Below, one piece after another: positions 28,452 through 37,221 of a stretch of DNA of 64,000 nucleotides. This stretch comes from Methylobacterium haplocladii (GTDB taxonomy: Bacteria; Pseudomonadota; Alphaproteobacteria; Rhizobiales; Beijerinckiaceae). The stretch covers positions 105,879-169,878 of the forward strand of contig NZ_BJZT01000014.1 of assembly GCF_007992175.1 (NCBI RefSeq), read 5' to 3'. The translations under genes were made by a program, and so were the position numbers. How positions within the stretch are numbered: position 1 is the first letter of the stretch; each line of letters starts with the position of its first letter. The notes beneath the pieces were generated by a model that worked only from the letters and a program-made list of their open reading frames with translations, had not been told where the DNA came from and searched no databases.

Positions 28452-29561
28452 ATGGCGCAGGGATCGGAGCCGAATACCGGACCGACGCCGGCGGCGGCAA
28501 AGCGCCGTTCGCGGGTCGGGCTGTTCCTGCCCTACATCCTGCTCCTGGCCTTGGCGCTGATCTGGTCGGCCGGCTGGTTCTGGGTCCGCGGCAAGGCCGC
28601 CTCGGAAATGGACGCTTGGCTCGCCCGCGAGGCGGCCGCCGGACGCAACTGGACCTGCGCCGACCGCTCGATCACAGGCTATCCGTTCCGCATCGAACTG
28701 CGCTGCGCCTCCCTGAAATTCGCGCGCTCGGACGGCGGCTTCAGCCTCGGGCCATTCACGGTGCTGGTGCAGGTCTACCAGCCGCGCCACGCCATCCTGC
28801 AGGCGACCGGCCCGTTCCATGTCGAGCAGGGCGATCTCACCGGCGACGTGACCTGGACCGCGCTGGAAGGCAGCTTCCACGGCGCCTCAGACGGCTTCGT
28901 GCGGGCCTCGCTGGTGGTCGACGGGCCGAAGGGCAGCGTGCGCGGGGGTGAGCCCGGCTCGATCGACTTCGCCGCGAAGCATCTCGAACTGCATGCACGG
29001 CCGACGCCCGGCCGCTTCGAGTCCGACGGCGCGGTCGACCTCAACCTGCGCCTGACCGACGGCCTCGTCCCGCAGCTCGATCCGCTGCTCGGCAACGCCG
29101 ATCCGCTGGAGGCGTCCCTCGACGCGACGCTCGAACGGGCCACCGTGCTCCGCACCCGCGCCCTTGAGAAGGAGCTCGAAGCCTGGCGGCTGGCCGAGGG
29201 CCAGCTCGACATCACGGCGCTGTCGCTGGTGAAGGGCAACCGCCGGCTTCAGGCCAAGGGCGAGGTCGGGCTCGACGAGGCCCACCGGCCGGAGGGGCAG
29301 TTCGACGTCCGCGCCGCCGGGCTGGGCGACCTGATCGGCCAAGTCATGGGCAAGCGTTTCGGCAACGACAAGGGCGCACTGATCGGCAATCTCGTCGGCC
29401 AGTTCCTCGGCGGCATGAAGCGCCGCGAACCGGAGGCGGAGGCCGGCCCGGGTCAGGGCGACCCGTCGCTGCAGCCGATCCCGACCGTGAAGCTCGTCGG
29501 CGGCCGGCTGATGCTCGGCCCGTTCCCGATCCCGAACGTCGCCCTGCCGCCGCTTTACTGA
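28452..29561 (+). CDS. DUF2125 family membrane-anchored protein
   Basis: The 369-residue protein has one N-terminal membrane helix (about 24-45). A long periplasmic beta-rich region follows with repeated Leu/Asp patterns (LDATLERA, LSLVKGNRRLQAKGEVGLDE), matching the alphaproteobacterial DUF2125 family. The motif W.CADRSITGYPFRIELRC near 72-92, with two cysteines, is characteristic. Its function is unknown; an AsmA-like envelope role is an inference from the repeat style. map and radC follow in the same direction. Confidence 0.85.
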   Translation: MAQGSEPNTGPTPAAAKRRSRVGLFLPYILLLALALIWSAGWFWVRGKAASEMDAWLAREAAAGRNWTCADRSITGYPFRIELRCASLKFARSDGGFSLGPFTVLVQVYQPRHAILQATGPFHVEQGDLTGDVTWTALEGSFHGASDGFVRASLVVDGPKGSVRGGEPGSIDFAAKHLELHARPTPGRFESDGAVDLNLRLTDGLVPQLDPLLGNADPLEASLDATLERATVLRTRALEKELEAWRLAEGQLDITALSLVKGNRRLQAKGEVGLDEAHRPEGQFDVRAAGLGDLIGQVMGKRFGNDKGALIGNLVGQFLGGMKRREPEAEAGPGQGDPSLQPIPTVKLVGGRLMLGPFPIPNVALPPLY

Positions 29562-29635
29562 CTGCAACCAGGGTTGGCGATGTCTGCGCTCCGGCGTAGA
29601 CAGAGCCCAGTCCACGGATCTCCGAACACAATCTC

Positions 29636-30463
29636 ATGAGCCGAGAAGACCAGGCCGTCGCCGCCAGCAGCCGGCGCTCGCCAGAGCCGCCCATCCACGG
29701 CCCGGAGGGTTTCGAGGGAATGCGCCGCGCCGGCCGTCTGACGGCGGAGGCGCTCGACATCCTCGTGGAAGCGACGCAACCCGGCGTGACCACGGAATAT
29801 CTCGACCGGCTCGCCTACACCTTCGCCATGGATCACAACGCCTATCCGGCGTCGTTGCTCTATCGCGGCTACCCGAAGTCGATCTGCACCTCGATCAACC
29901 ACGTCGTCTGCCACGGCATTCCCAACGACAAGCCGCTGCGCGAGGGCGACATCGTCAATCTCGACATCTGCCTGATCCTCGACGGTTGGCACGGCGATTC
30001 CAGCCGGATGGCCTATGTCGGCGAGGTGGCGCGCAAGGCCCAGCGCCTGTGCGAGATCACCTACGAGTCGCTGATGCGCGGCATCCGGGCGATCCGGCCG
30101 GGCGGCTCGACCAACGACATCGGCCACGCCATCCAGTCCTACGCGGAAGCCGAGCGCTGCTCGGTGGTGCGCGATTTCTGCGGCCACGGGCTTGGCCGCG
30201 TCTATCATGACGCACCGACCATCCTGCACTACGTCGAGGCGAGCTACGACGTGCCGCTCAAGCCCGGCCAGTTCTTCACTGTCGAGCCGATGATCAATCT
30301 CGGTCGCCCCGCGGTGAAGGTGCTCTCCGACGGCTGGACCGCGGTGACCCGCGACCGCTCGCTCTCGGCCCAGTTCGAGCACACCGTCGCGGTGACCGAG
30401 ACCGGTTTCGAGATCTTTACGCTGTCGCCGAAGGGGCTCGACCAGCCAGCCCCGCAGGGCTGA
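29636..30463 (+). CDS. map: Methionine aminopeptidase, type I
   Basis: The 275-residue enzyme removes N-terminal methionine from new proteins. Substrate and metal motifs are present: NHVVCHGIP near 90, the metal ligands Asp in VNLDI and HGDSS, His in CGHGLGR, and Glu in VEPMINLG and FEHTVAVT. The N-terminal extension of about 25 residues is longer than in E. coli but usual in alphaproteobacteria. radC starts 10 bases after its stop, so they are probably co-transcribed. Confidence 0.95.
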   Translation: MSREDQAVAASSRRSPEPPIHGPEGFEGMRRAGRLTAEALDILVEATQPGVTTEYLDRLAYTFAMDHNAYPASLLYRGYPKSICTSINHVVCHGIPNDKPLREGDIVNLDICLILDGWHGDSSRMAYVGEVARKAQRLCEITYESLMRGIRAIRPGGSTNDIGHAIQSYAEAERCSVVRDFCGHGLGRVYHDAPTILHYVEASYDVPLKPGQFFTVEPMINLGRPAVKVLSDGWTAVTRDRSLSAQFEHTVAVTETGFEIFTLSPKGLDQPAPQG

Positions 30464-30472
30464 TCCTTTCCG

Positions 30473-31195
30473 ATGACGCGCCGGCTGCCGCCGCCCGATC
30501 TGCTGACTCCGGTGACGGCCGACGAGCCGCATTATCACGGCCATCGCGACCGCCTGCGCGCCCGCTTCCTGAACGCCGGCGCCGAGGCGCTCGCCGATTA
30601 CGAACTCCTCGAACTCGTCCTGTTTCGCGCGATCCCACGGCGGGACGTGAAGCCGCTCGCCAAGACGCTGATCGAGCGCTTCGGATCGTTCGCCGAGGTG
30701 CTTTCGGCCGAAACCGACCAGCTCACCGCCATCGAGGGAATGACCTCCGGGGTCGTCGCCGACTTGAAACTCGTGGCCGTCGCCGGACAGCGCATCGCGC
30801 GCGGTGCGCTGAAGGACCGGCCACTGCTGTCGTCCTGGGCGGCGGTCTACGCGTATCTGCGGGCGGCGATGGCCCTCGCGGCGCGGGAGGAATTCCGCAT
30901 CCTGTTCCTCGACAAGCGCAACCACCTCGTCCGCGACGAAGTTCTGGGCCGCGGCACCGTCGATCACACGCCGGTCTACATTCGCGAGATCGCACACCGC
31001 GCCCTCGAGCTCGGCGCCACCGCGATCATCCTCGCCCACAACCACCCGTCCGGCGACCCGACGCCCTCGGGCGCCGACATCCGGATGACCCGCGAGATCG
31101 TCGCCGTCCTCGACCCCCTCGGCATCGTCGTCCACGACCACGTCATCCTCGGCCGCGAGGGCCATGCCAGCTTCAAGGGCCTCAAGCTGATCTGA
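30473..31195 (+). CDS. radC: RadC-family JAB1/MPN metalloprotein
   Basis: This 240-residue protein has an N-terminal helix-hairpin-helix-like part (about 30-100). The JAMM domain carries the zinc motif [12 protein letters not shown] and an upstream Glu in the ARE segment. The name RadC comes from a repair phenotype later reassigned to recG; the true role of the family is unresolved. It follows map by ten bases. Confidence 0.92.
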   Translation: MTRRLPPPDLLTPVTADEPHYHGHRDRLRARFLNAGAEALADYELLELVLFRAIPRRDVKPLAKTLIERFGSFAEVLSAETDQLTAIEGMTSGVVADLKLVAVAGQRIARGALKDRPLLSSWAAVYAYLRAAMALAAREEFRILFLDKRNHLVRDEVLGRGTVDHTPVYIREIAHRALELGATAIILAHNHPSGDPTPSGADIRMTREIVAVLDPLGIVVHDHVILGREGHASFKGLKLI

Positions 31196-31267
31196 CCGAA
31201 GGCCGAGCTCGGCCCTTCCCCTGGCCTGCCTCTTGCCTAGGTGAACGGCAGGACAGGGGAGAATTTG

Positions 31268-32707
31268 ATGGCGCTGGCGAAAGCCTTCGACGAGATGACC
31301 GGGCCGGGCGATGCGCTCGCTGGGGCCGCCGTGCGCGACGCCTACGACGCCCTCAAGTCCTGGCTCGACACCACGCCGCCGGAGCATTTCAACACGCGCC
31401 GCAGCCAAGCCGAGATGCTGTTCCGGCGCATCGGCATCACCTTCGCCGTCTACGGCTCGAACGATTCCACCGAGCGGCTGATCCCCTTCGACATCATTCC
31501 ACGGGTGCTCACGAAGCCCGAATGGAGCTTCCTGGAGCGCGGGCTGAAGCAGCGCGTCACGGCGCTCAACATGTTCCTGAACGACATCTACGGGGCGGAG
31601 GAGTGCATCAAGGCCGGCGTGATCCCGGCCGATCTCGTCTACCGCAACCAGCACTACCAGATGGAGATGCGCTCCTTCCGAGTGCCGCACGACCTCTACG
31701 TCCACATCGCCGGCATCGACATCGTCCGCACCGGCGAGAACGACTTCTTCGTGCTGGAGGACAACGCGCGCACGCCGTCGGGCGTCTCCTACATGCTGGA
31801 GAATCGTGAAGTCATGCTCCGGCTGTTCCCGGAGCTGTTCTCCCGCCACCGCGTCGCGCCGGTCGAGAACTATCCCGACGCGTTGCTGGCCACGCTCCGC
31901 AGCCTCGCCCCGCAATCAGCGACACGTGATCCGACCGTCGTGCTGCTCACCCCCGGCCGCTACAATTCGGCCTTCTACGAGCACTCGTTTTTGGCCGACA
32001 AGCTCGGCGTCGAGCTGGTGGAGGCGACGGACCTCTTCACCAAGGACGACGTCGTCTACATGCGCACCACCGAAGGGCCGCGCCGGGTCGACGTGATCTA
32101 CCGCCGGCTCGACGACGCCTTCATCGATCCGCTGGTTTTCCGGCCCGACAGCGTGCTCGGCGTGCCCGGGCTGATGAACGCCTACGAGCGCGGCAACGTC
32201 ACGTTGTCGAACGCGGTCGGCACCGGCATCGCCGACGACAAGGCCGTCTACAGCTACATGCCGGAGATCGTGAAGTTCTTCACCGGCGAGGAGCCGATCC
32301 TGCACAACGTGCCGACCTATCGCTGCCGCGAGAAGGAGGCGTTCTCCTACGTGATGGACAACCTCAAGGATCTCGTCGTGAAGGAGGTCAACGGCTCGGG
32401 CGGCTACGGCATGCTCGTCGGCCCGCATGCGACCCGGCGCGAGATCGAGGAATTCGGCAAGCGGCTGCGCCACGCACCCGACGGCTTCATCGCCCAGCCG
32501 ACGCTCTCGCTCTCGACCTGCCCGACCTTCGTCGCCTCCGGCGTGGCGCCCCGCCATGTCGACCTGCGGCCCTTCGTGCTGGCCGGCGCCGACGAGATTC
32601 GCATCGTGCCCGGTGGCTTGACGCGGGTCGCCCTCAAGGAGGGCTCTCTCGTCGTCAATTCCAGCCAGGGCGGCGGGACCAAGGACACCTGGGTGCTCGA
32701 CGCTTGA
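31268..32707 (+). CDS. Circularly permuted type-2 ATP-grasp protein
   Basis: This 479-residue protein belongs to the circularly permuted ATP-grasp family (formerly DUF404/DUF407). Typical stretches are RRIGITFAVYG near 63, LEDNARTPSGVSYMLENR near 160-177 and VVKEVNGSGGYGMLVG near 370. ATP-grasp enzymes ligate a carboxyl to an amine with ATP; for this family an amide-ligase role in making peptide-like compounds has been predicted from genomics. I chose the ATG at 31268, preceded by GGGGAG. Alpha-E, transglutaminase and Anbu genes follow in the same direction. Confidence 0.9.
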   Translation: MALAKAFDEMTGPGDALAGAAVRDAYDALKSWLDTTPPEHFNTRRSQAEMLFRRIGITFAVYGSNDSTERLIPFDIIPRVLTKPEWSFLERGLKQRVTALNMFLNDIYGAEECIKAGVIPADLVYRNQHYQMEMRSFRVPHDLYVHIAGIDIVRTGENDFFVLEDNARTPSGVSYMLENREVMLRLFPELFSRHRVAPVENYPDALLATLRSLAPQSATRDPTVVLLTPGRYNSAFYEHSFLADKLGVELVEATDLFTKDDVVYMRTTEGPRRVDVIYRRLDDAFIDPLVFRPDSVLGVPGLMNAYERGNVTLSNAVGTGIADDKAVYSYMPEIVKFFTGEEPILHNVPTYRCREKEAFSYVMDNLKDLVVKEVNGSGGYGMLVGPHATRREIEEFGKRLRHAPDGFIAQPTLSLSTCPTFVASGVAPRHVDLRPFVLAGADEIRIVPGGLTRVALKEGSLVVNSSQGGGTKDTWVLDA

Positions 32708-32733
32708 GCACTCCGTGTCCTTTCCAGGCATTC

Positions 32734-32761
32734 GCTCAGGACGCGTACGCCGTTCCTGAGC
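32734..32761 (+). terminator. Hairpin between ATP-grasp and alpha-E genes
   Basis: GCTCAGGA (32734-32741) and TCCTGAGC (32754-32761) form a perfect 8-base stem with a 12-base loop, 27 bases after the ATP-grasp stop. Only short A/T runs follow. It may reduce transcription into the downstream three genes or stabilise the upstream mRNA. Confidence 0.4.
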
Positions 32762-32897
32762 AAATTGCCGGCGACTGCACGTTTTGCGAGCAGAGGCCCG
32801 TGACAGAGGTGGCGGTCGCTGCCGTCCCTTGCGATGACCTCGCGCTCTTCCCCTTCGACACCGGCCCTGGCGGCCGAAACCGGCCGTGATCTGAGCC

Positions 32898-33842
32898 ATG
32901 CTGTCTCGTACTGCCGACAACCTCTACTGGCTCTCGCGCTATGCGGAGCGTGCCGATTTCGTCGCGCGCATCCTCGACGCCGCGCATCGCCTCGCGGCGC
33001 TGCCGTCGAGCTACGGCGGGCGCGAGAGCAACGAGTGGGCCTCGGCGCTCGCCTCCACCGGGGACGCCGACGAGTTCAAGAAGCACTACGACGCGGTCAA
33101 CGAGCACACGGTCTGCGACTTCCTCGCCTTCTCGCGGCACAATCCGTCCTCGATCCGCTCCTGCATCGAGACGGCCCGCGAGAATGCCCGCTCGATCCGC
33201 ACCGCGCTCACCACCGAGATGTGGGACGCGATCAACGGCGCCTGGCTGGAGCTTCGCAACTACGAGGGCCGCGACCTCACCCGGGACGAGTTTTCGCATT
33301 TCCTCGACTGGGTGAAGCAGGTCTCGTTGGCCTTCGACGGCTCGGCCTACCGGACCATGCTGCGCAACGACGGCTACTGGTTCACCCGCCTCGGCACCGC
33401 GATCGAGCGGGCGGACAACACCGCCCGCATCCTCGACGTGAAGTACCAGATCCTGCTGCCGGCCTCCGAGCGGATCGGCGGCAGCCTCGACTACTTCCAG
33501 TGGACCACGATCCTGCGCGAGGTCTCGGCCTTCAACGCCTATCACTGGGTCTATCGCGAGAGCATCAAGCCGCTGCTCGTCGCGGATCTGCTCATCCTGA
33601 ACCGGCAAATGCCCCGCTCGCTCACCAATTGCCTCGGCATGCTGGTGGAGCATCTCGACCTGATCGCCGATTCCTACGGCCGCCGCGGAGAGAGCCAGCG
33701 GCTCGCGAGCAACCTGCGCGCGCATCTGCTCGGGGCCGACATCGACCGGATCTTCGCCTCCGGCCTGCACGAGTTCATCGAGCACTTCATCGGCGAGAAC
33801 AACAAGCTCGGGGCGGCGATCAGCGAGCAGTATCTGGTGTAG
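32898..33842 (+). CDS. Alpha-E (DUF403) domain protein
   Basis: This 314-residue, almost wholly helical protein begins MLSRTADNLYWLSRYAERAD, the signature of the alpha-E (DUF403) family. It nearly always co-occurs with the circularly permuted ATP-grasp and a transglutaminase. The function is unknown; conserved Glu, Arg and Asp residues suggest a catalytic or ligase-partner role. It lies 190 bases after the ATP-grasp gene and 54 bases before the transglutaminase gene. Confidence 0.92.
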   Translation: MLSRTADNLYWLSRYAERADFVARILDAAHRLAALPSSYGGRESNEWASALASTGDADEFKKHYDAVNEHTVCDFLAFSRHNPSSIRSCIETARENARSIRTALTTEMWDAINGAWLELRNYEGRDLTRDEFSHFLDWVKQVSLAFDGSAYRTMLRNDGYWFTRLGTAIERADNTARILDVKYQILLPASERIGGSLDYFQWTTILREVSAFNAYHWVYRESIKPLLVADLLILNRQMPRSLTNCLGMLVEHLDLIADSYGRRGESQRLASNLRAHLLGADIDRIFASGLHEFIEHFIGENNKLGAAISEQYLV

Positions 33843-33896
33843 GCTCGGCGGCGATCCGACTCTCGCTCTTTCCTTCGACGCATCCGGGACCAAGGC

Positions 33897-34760
33897 ATGC
33901 GCATCCGCGTCCTCCACGACACGATCTACACCTACGAGCAGCCCGCCCGCGGCCTGATCCAGGTCCTTCGGCTGACCCCGCGCGACCATGACGGCCAGCA
34001 CGTGCGCGAGTGGCGCATCGAGCCCTCGGTCGACGGCCGGCTCACCGCCCGCGAGGACGGGTTCGGCAACATCGTCCATTGGTTCACCGCCGACGACGCG
34101 GCCGGCGCGCTGACCGTGCGCGTCACCGGCGAGGTCGAGACCTTCGACACCAGCGGCATCGTGCGCGGCGGCGTCGAGCGCCTGCCCGAACCGTTCTACC
34201 TGCGTGACACGCCGCTGACCGATCCGAGCGCCGAGATCCAGGCTTTCGCGGCCAAGGCGACGTCCGGCGGCGACCAGTCGCGGCTGTCGATCCTGCACCG
34301 GCTGCTCGAAGCGGTGCACGACCGCGTCGTGTTCGAACCGGGCCCGACCAGCGCCAGCACGACGGCAGCGGAATCCTTCGAGGCCGGCAAGGGCGTCTGT
34401 CAGGACCTGTCGCACATCTTCATCGCCGCCGCCCGCCATCTGGAGATCCCGACCCGCTACGTCTCCGGCTATTTCCGCCGCGACGACGGTGTCGAGGACC
34501 AGAGCGCCGGCCATGCCTGGGCCGAGGCGCTCCTGCCCGATCTCGGCTGGATCGGCTTCGACGCGGCCAACGGCATTTCGGCGACCGAGGCGCATGTGCG
34601 CGTCGCGATCGGCCTCGACTATCTCGGCGCGGCTCCGATCCGCGGCAGCCGCGTCGGCGGCGGCACCGAGAGGCTGGAGGTGCGGCTGAAGGTCGACGAG
34701 CCCCAGCGGGGACAGAGCCAGACCCAGAGTCAGGGCTCGCAGCGGCAATCGCAGGGCTGA
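33897..34760 (+). CDS. Transglutaminase-like cysteine peptidase-fold protein
   Basis: This 287-residue protein has the bacterial transglutaminase N-terminal beta domain (about 1-90, starting MRIRVLHDTIYTY). The core holds the catalytic triad: Cys in GKGVCQDLSHIF near 165, His in AGHAWAEALLPD near 205, and Asp in WIGFDAANG near 223. These proteins cleave or transfer at amide bonds. In this gene set it is expected to act on the product of the ATP-grasp ligase. The Gln/Ser-rich C-terminus is disordered. Confidence 0.92.
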   Translation: MRIRVLHDTIYTYEQPARGLIQVLRLTPRDHDGQHVREWRIEPSVDGRLTAREDGFGNIVHWFTADDAAGALTVRVTGEVETFDTSGIVRGGVERLPEPFYLRDTPLTDPSAEIQAFAAKATSGGDQSRLSILHRLLEAVHDRVVFEPGPTSASTTAAESFEAGKGVCQDLSHIFIAAARHLEIPTRYVSGYFRRDDGVEDQSAGHAWAEALLPDLGWIGFDAANGISATEAHVRVAIGLDYLGAAPIRGSRVGGGTERLEVRLKVDEPQRGQSQTQSQGSQRQSQG

Positions 34761-34885
34761 GCGGCCGGGCCGGGTCGGTCCGCCACACCGTCTGAAACCG
34801 CCCATCCCGAAAGATCACCTTGCATGGCGGTGGCACGACATGTCATCGGGGCGCCCGCTTTCCCCGTGACGAGGCCGCTCTCGCG

Positions 34886-35638
34886 ATGACCTACTGCGTC
34901 GGAGTCCTGGTCGAGGACGGCCTCCTCATGATCGCCGATACCCGCACCAATGCAGGCCTCGACGACATCTCGACCTATCGCAAGCTGCACCTGTTCAACG
35001 TGCCCGGCGAGCGCGTGATCATGCTGGCCTCGGCCGGCAACCTCTCGGTGACGCAGACCGTGGTCAGCATGCTCCGCGAGGGCGTTGACGACATCGAAGG
35101 TCAGCCGCCGGAAAAGCTGTCCGACGCGCCGACCATGTTCAAGGCGGCCCAGCTCGTCGGCCGCGCGATCCGGCAGGTGCGCAAGATCGAGCATGACGGC
35201 TTCGAGCAGGCCAAGATCCGCTTCGAAGTGTCCTTCCTGCTCGGCGGCCAGATCGGCACCGAGGAGATGCGGTTGTTCATGGTCTACTCGGCCGGCAACT
35301 TCATCGAATGCGGGCACGATTCGCCGTTCCTGCAGATCGGCGAGCACAAATACGGCAAGCCGATCCTCGACAGGGCCGTGACCTCGAAGCTCGACCTCTA
35401 CGATGCGCTCAAGGTGGCGCTGGTCTCGATGGATTCGACGATGCGCTCGAATCTCGGCGTCGGCCTGCCGATCGACATCGCCGTCCTGCGCCGCGACGCG
35501 CTGACGCTCGAAGTCGATCACCGGATCGAGGCGGGCGAGCCCTATTTCCACGACCTGCGCGAGCGGTGGTCCGCGGCTTTGCGGGCCGCGCACCGTGCGA
35601 TCCCGCGCCCGCCCTATGGGCCGCCTGCGGCCAAGTAG
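34886..35638 (+). CDS. Anbu, proteasome-like peptidase
   Basis: This 250-residue protein starts MTYCVGVLVEDGLLMIADTR. After removal of Met1 the nucleophile would be Thr2, with Asp18 and Lys33 in the positions of the proteasome catalytic Asp and Lys. This is Anbu, the ancestral beta-subunit-like protein of proteobacteria, which forms open ring-like oligomers. Anbu genes are typically found with ATP-grasp, alpha-E and transglutaminase genes, exactly as here. The ATG at 34886 was chosen because it exposes the Thr. Substrates are unknown. Confidence 0.9.
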   Translation: MTYCVGVLVEDGLLMIADTRTNAGLDDISTYRKLHLFNVPGERVIMLASAGNLSVTQTVVSMLREGVDDIEGQPPEKLSDAPTMFKAAQLVGRAIRQVRKIEHDGFEQAKIRFEVSFLLGGQIGTEEMRLFMVYSAGNFIECGHDSPFLQIGEHKYGKPILDRAVTSKLDLYDALKVALVSMDSTMRSNLGVGLPIDIAVLRRDALTLEVDHRIEAGEPYFHDLRERWSAALRAAHRAIPRPPYGPPAAK

Positions 35639-35726
35639 GCCGGCCGTCCACCCGGCCTTTGATCTCCGGCGGCTCCGGGAGCATACCGGTCGAAACGGGT
35701 GCAGCCGAACCGGGAGGACAGGGCGG

Positions 35727-36332
35727 ATGGTGACACGGGGCTTTTCCGGGCGTCCGCCCGCGGCCGAGATCGCCGAGCGCCTGCCGCCTGGCCAGTACCT
35801 CACCGACGACTTTCCGGTGCTCCAGCTCGGCCCGACCCCGCGGGTCACCGAGGAAACCTGGAGCTTCACGCTTCGCGACGGCCCGCGACCTCTCAAGACC
35901 TGGACCTGGACCGAATTCGCCAAACTGCCGCGGACGCGCTGGAAGGGCGACATCCACTGCGTCACCAAGTGGTCGAAGTTCGACACGGCCTGGGAGGGCG
36001 TGAGTTTCGACGACATCCTGCAGGATGCCGGCGTCGAGGCCAGCACGGCCTTCACCCTGTTCGAGGGCTTCGACGATTACACCACCAACGTGCCGGTGGC
36101 CGATCTCACCGGCGGCAAGGCGATGGTCGCGACATCCTACGAGGGCAAGCCAATCCCGCCCGACCATGGCGGCCCGGCGCGCCTCCTCGTGCCGCATCTC
36201 TACTTCTGGAAGAGCCCGAAATGGGTGAAGGGCCTGCGCTTCACGCAGAAGGACGAAGGCGGCTTCTGGGAGCTGCGCGGCTACCACATGTACGGCGACC
36301 CCTGGCGCGAGCAGCGCTTCACCGGAGACTGA
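35727..36332 (+). CDS. Sulfite-oxidase-fold molybdopterin protein (YedY/MsrP-like)
   Basis: This 201-residue protein has the molybdopterin-binding fold of sulfite oxidase. The molybdenum-ligating Cys is in DIHCVTKWSKFDTAWEGV near residue 75, and the terminal GYHMYGDPWREQRF motif is typical of small cytoplasmic members. No Tat signal is present, unlike MsrP, so it should act in the cytoplasm. A ferredoxin-reductase-type flavoprotein gene starts five bases after its stop and is likely its electron partner. The substrate is unknown. GGGAGGA precedes the ATG. Confidence 0.87.
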   Translation: MVTRGFSGRPPAAEIAERLPPGQYLTDDFPVLQLGPTPRVTEETWSFTLRDGPRPLKTWTWTEFAKLPRTRWKGDIHCVTKWSKFDTAWEGVSFDDILQDAGVEASTAFTLFEGFDDYTTNVPVADLTGGKAMVATSYEGKPIPPDHGGPARLLVPHLYFWKSPKWVKGLRFTQKDEGGFWELRGYHMYGDPWREQRFTGD

Positions 36333-36336
36333 GCGC

Positions 36337-37056
36337 TTGGCCGCCGATAAGATTCCCTGGCAAACGGCCAGGATCGGCGCGATCGCATCGGTCACGCCAC
36401 GGGTAAAAAGCTTCCGCTTCGAAGGGTTGGCTGGCCGGCATCGCGCCGGCCAACACGTCGAGGTGCGGCTCACCGCGCCGGACGGTTACAGCGCCCAGCG
36501 CAGCTACTCGATCGCCTCCGCCCCCGGCGACGCCGCCGGTCTCGAACTCATGATCGAGGGGCTCGAGCAGGGTGAGGTGTCGAGCTACTTCGCCGGGGTG
36601 GCGGAGGTCGGCGACGAAGTCGAGCTGCGCGGGCCGATCGGCGGATCGTTCGTCTGGTCGCCGGAGGACGAGGGCCCGGTGCTGCTTGTCGGCGGCGGCT
36701 CCGGCGTGGTGCCGCTGCTCGCGATGATCCGGGCGCGTTTCGCGGCACGCAGCGAGACGCCGATGCTGCTGATCTATTCGGTGCGCAACCTCGCCGAAGC
36801 CATCGCCCTCGACGAATTGCAGGTGCGCGCCCGCGACGCGCCCGGCTTCGACCTGACCCTCCTCACCACCCGAGAAGGCGCCACCGCCGGCCGCCGCATC
36901 GACCGCGTGATGATCGAGACGGCCCTCGACCATGTCGGCAAGCCACGCCACGTCTTCGTGTGCGGCAGCAACGGGTTCGTGGGATCGGTGTCGGATCTGC
37001 TGGTGGATGCAGCGGTGAAACCGGGGATCATCCGGACGGAGCGGTTCGGGGGGTGA
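36337..37056 (+). CDS. Ferredoxin-NADP-reductase-type flavoprotein
   Basis: This 239-residue oxidoreductase has an FAD-binding barrel with the RSYSIAS motif near 52. The nucleotide-binding domain has GGGSGVVPLLAMIR near 120 and the C-terminal CGSNGFV. It has no iron-sulfur domain of its own. It begins (TTG start assumed) only five bases after the molybdenum-protein gene, and the pair probably forms an electron-transfer unit. NADPH or NADH as donor is an inference from the fold. Confidence 0.87.
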   Translation: MAADKIPWQTARIGAIASVTPRVKSFRFEGLAGRHRAGQHVEVRLTAPDGYSAQRSYSIASAPGDAAGLELMIEGLEQGEVSSYFAGVAEVGDEVELRGPIGGSFVWSPEDEGPVLLVGGGSGVVPLLAMIRARFAARSETPMLLIYSVRNLAEAIALDELQVRARDAPGFDLTLLTTREGATAGRRIDRVMIETALDHVGKPRHVFVCGSNGFVGSVSDLLVDAAVKPGIIRTERFGG

Positions 37057-37089
37057 TATCGCACTGCCGTCTCCTCAATCCTCCTCCTT

Positions 37090-37175
37090 CTTTGCGAGCC
37101 GAAGGCGAAGCAATCCAGGGCCAACGCTCTGACGTTGCGGGTTCGGCCCTGGATTGCTTCGCTGCGCTCGCAAAG
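37090..37175. repeat. Dispersed intergenic palindrome
   Basis: A left arm starting CTTTGCGAGCCGAAGG (37090-37122) pairs with a right arm ending GCTGCGCTCGCAAAG (37145-37175), with inner GCAATCCAGGGCC and GGCCCTGGATTGC blocks and a 22-base loop. Such long, nearly perfect palindromes recur between genes in Rhizobiales genomes. A decayed relative lies at 41490-41576. It may also end transcription of the convergent genes on either side. Confidence 0.8.
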
Positions 37176-37221
37176 ACGGAAGCGGACACAAGCGGTTCGT
37201 CCGAAGCCGTATCGGTCGGCT

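Noticed and set aside
29555..31915. 786-codon minus-strand frame opposite map and radC
   Set aside because: It overlaps three genuine genes on the other strand and shows only low-complexity shadow sequence.
32736..34805. 689-codon minus-strand frame opposite the alpha-E and transglutaminase genes
   Set aside because: Antisense to two recognisable genes; no domain content.
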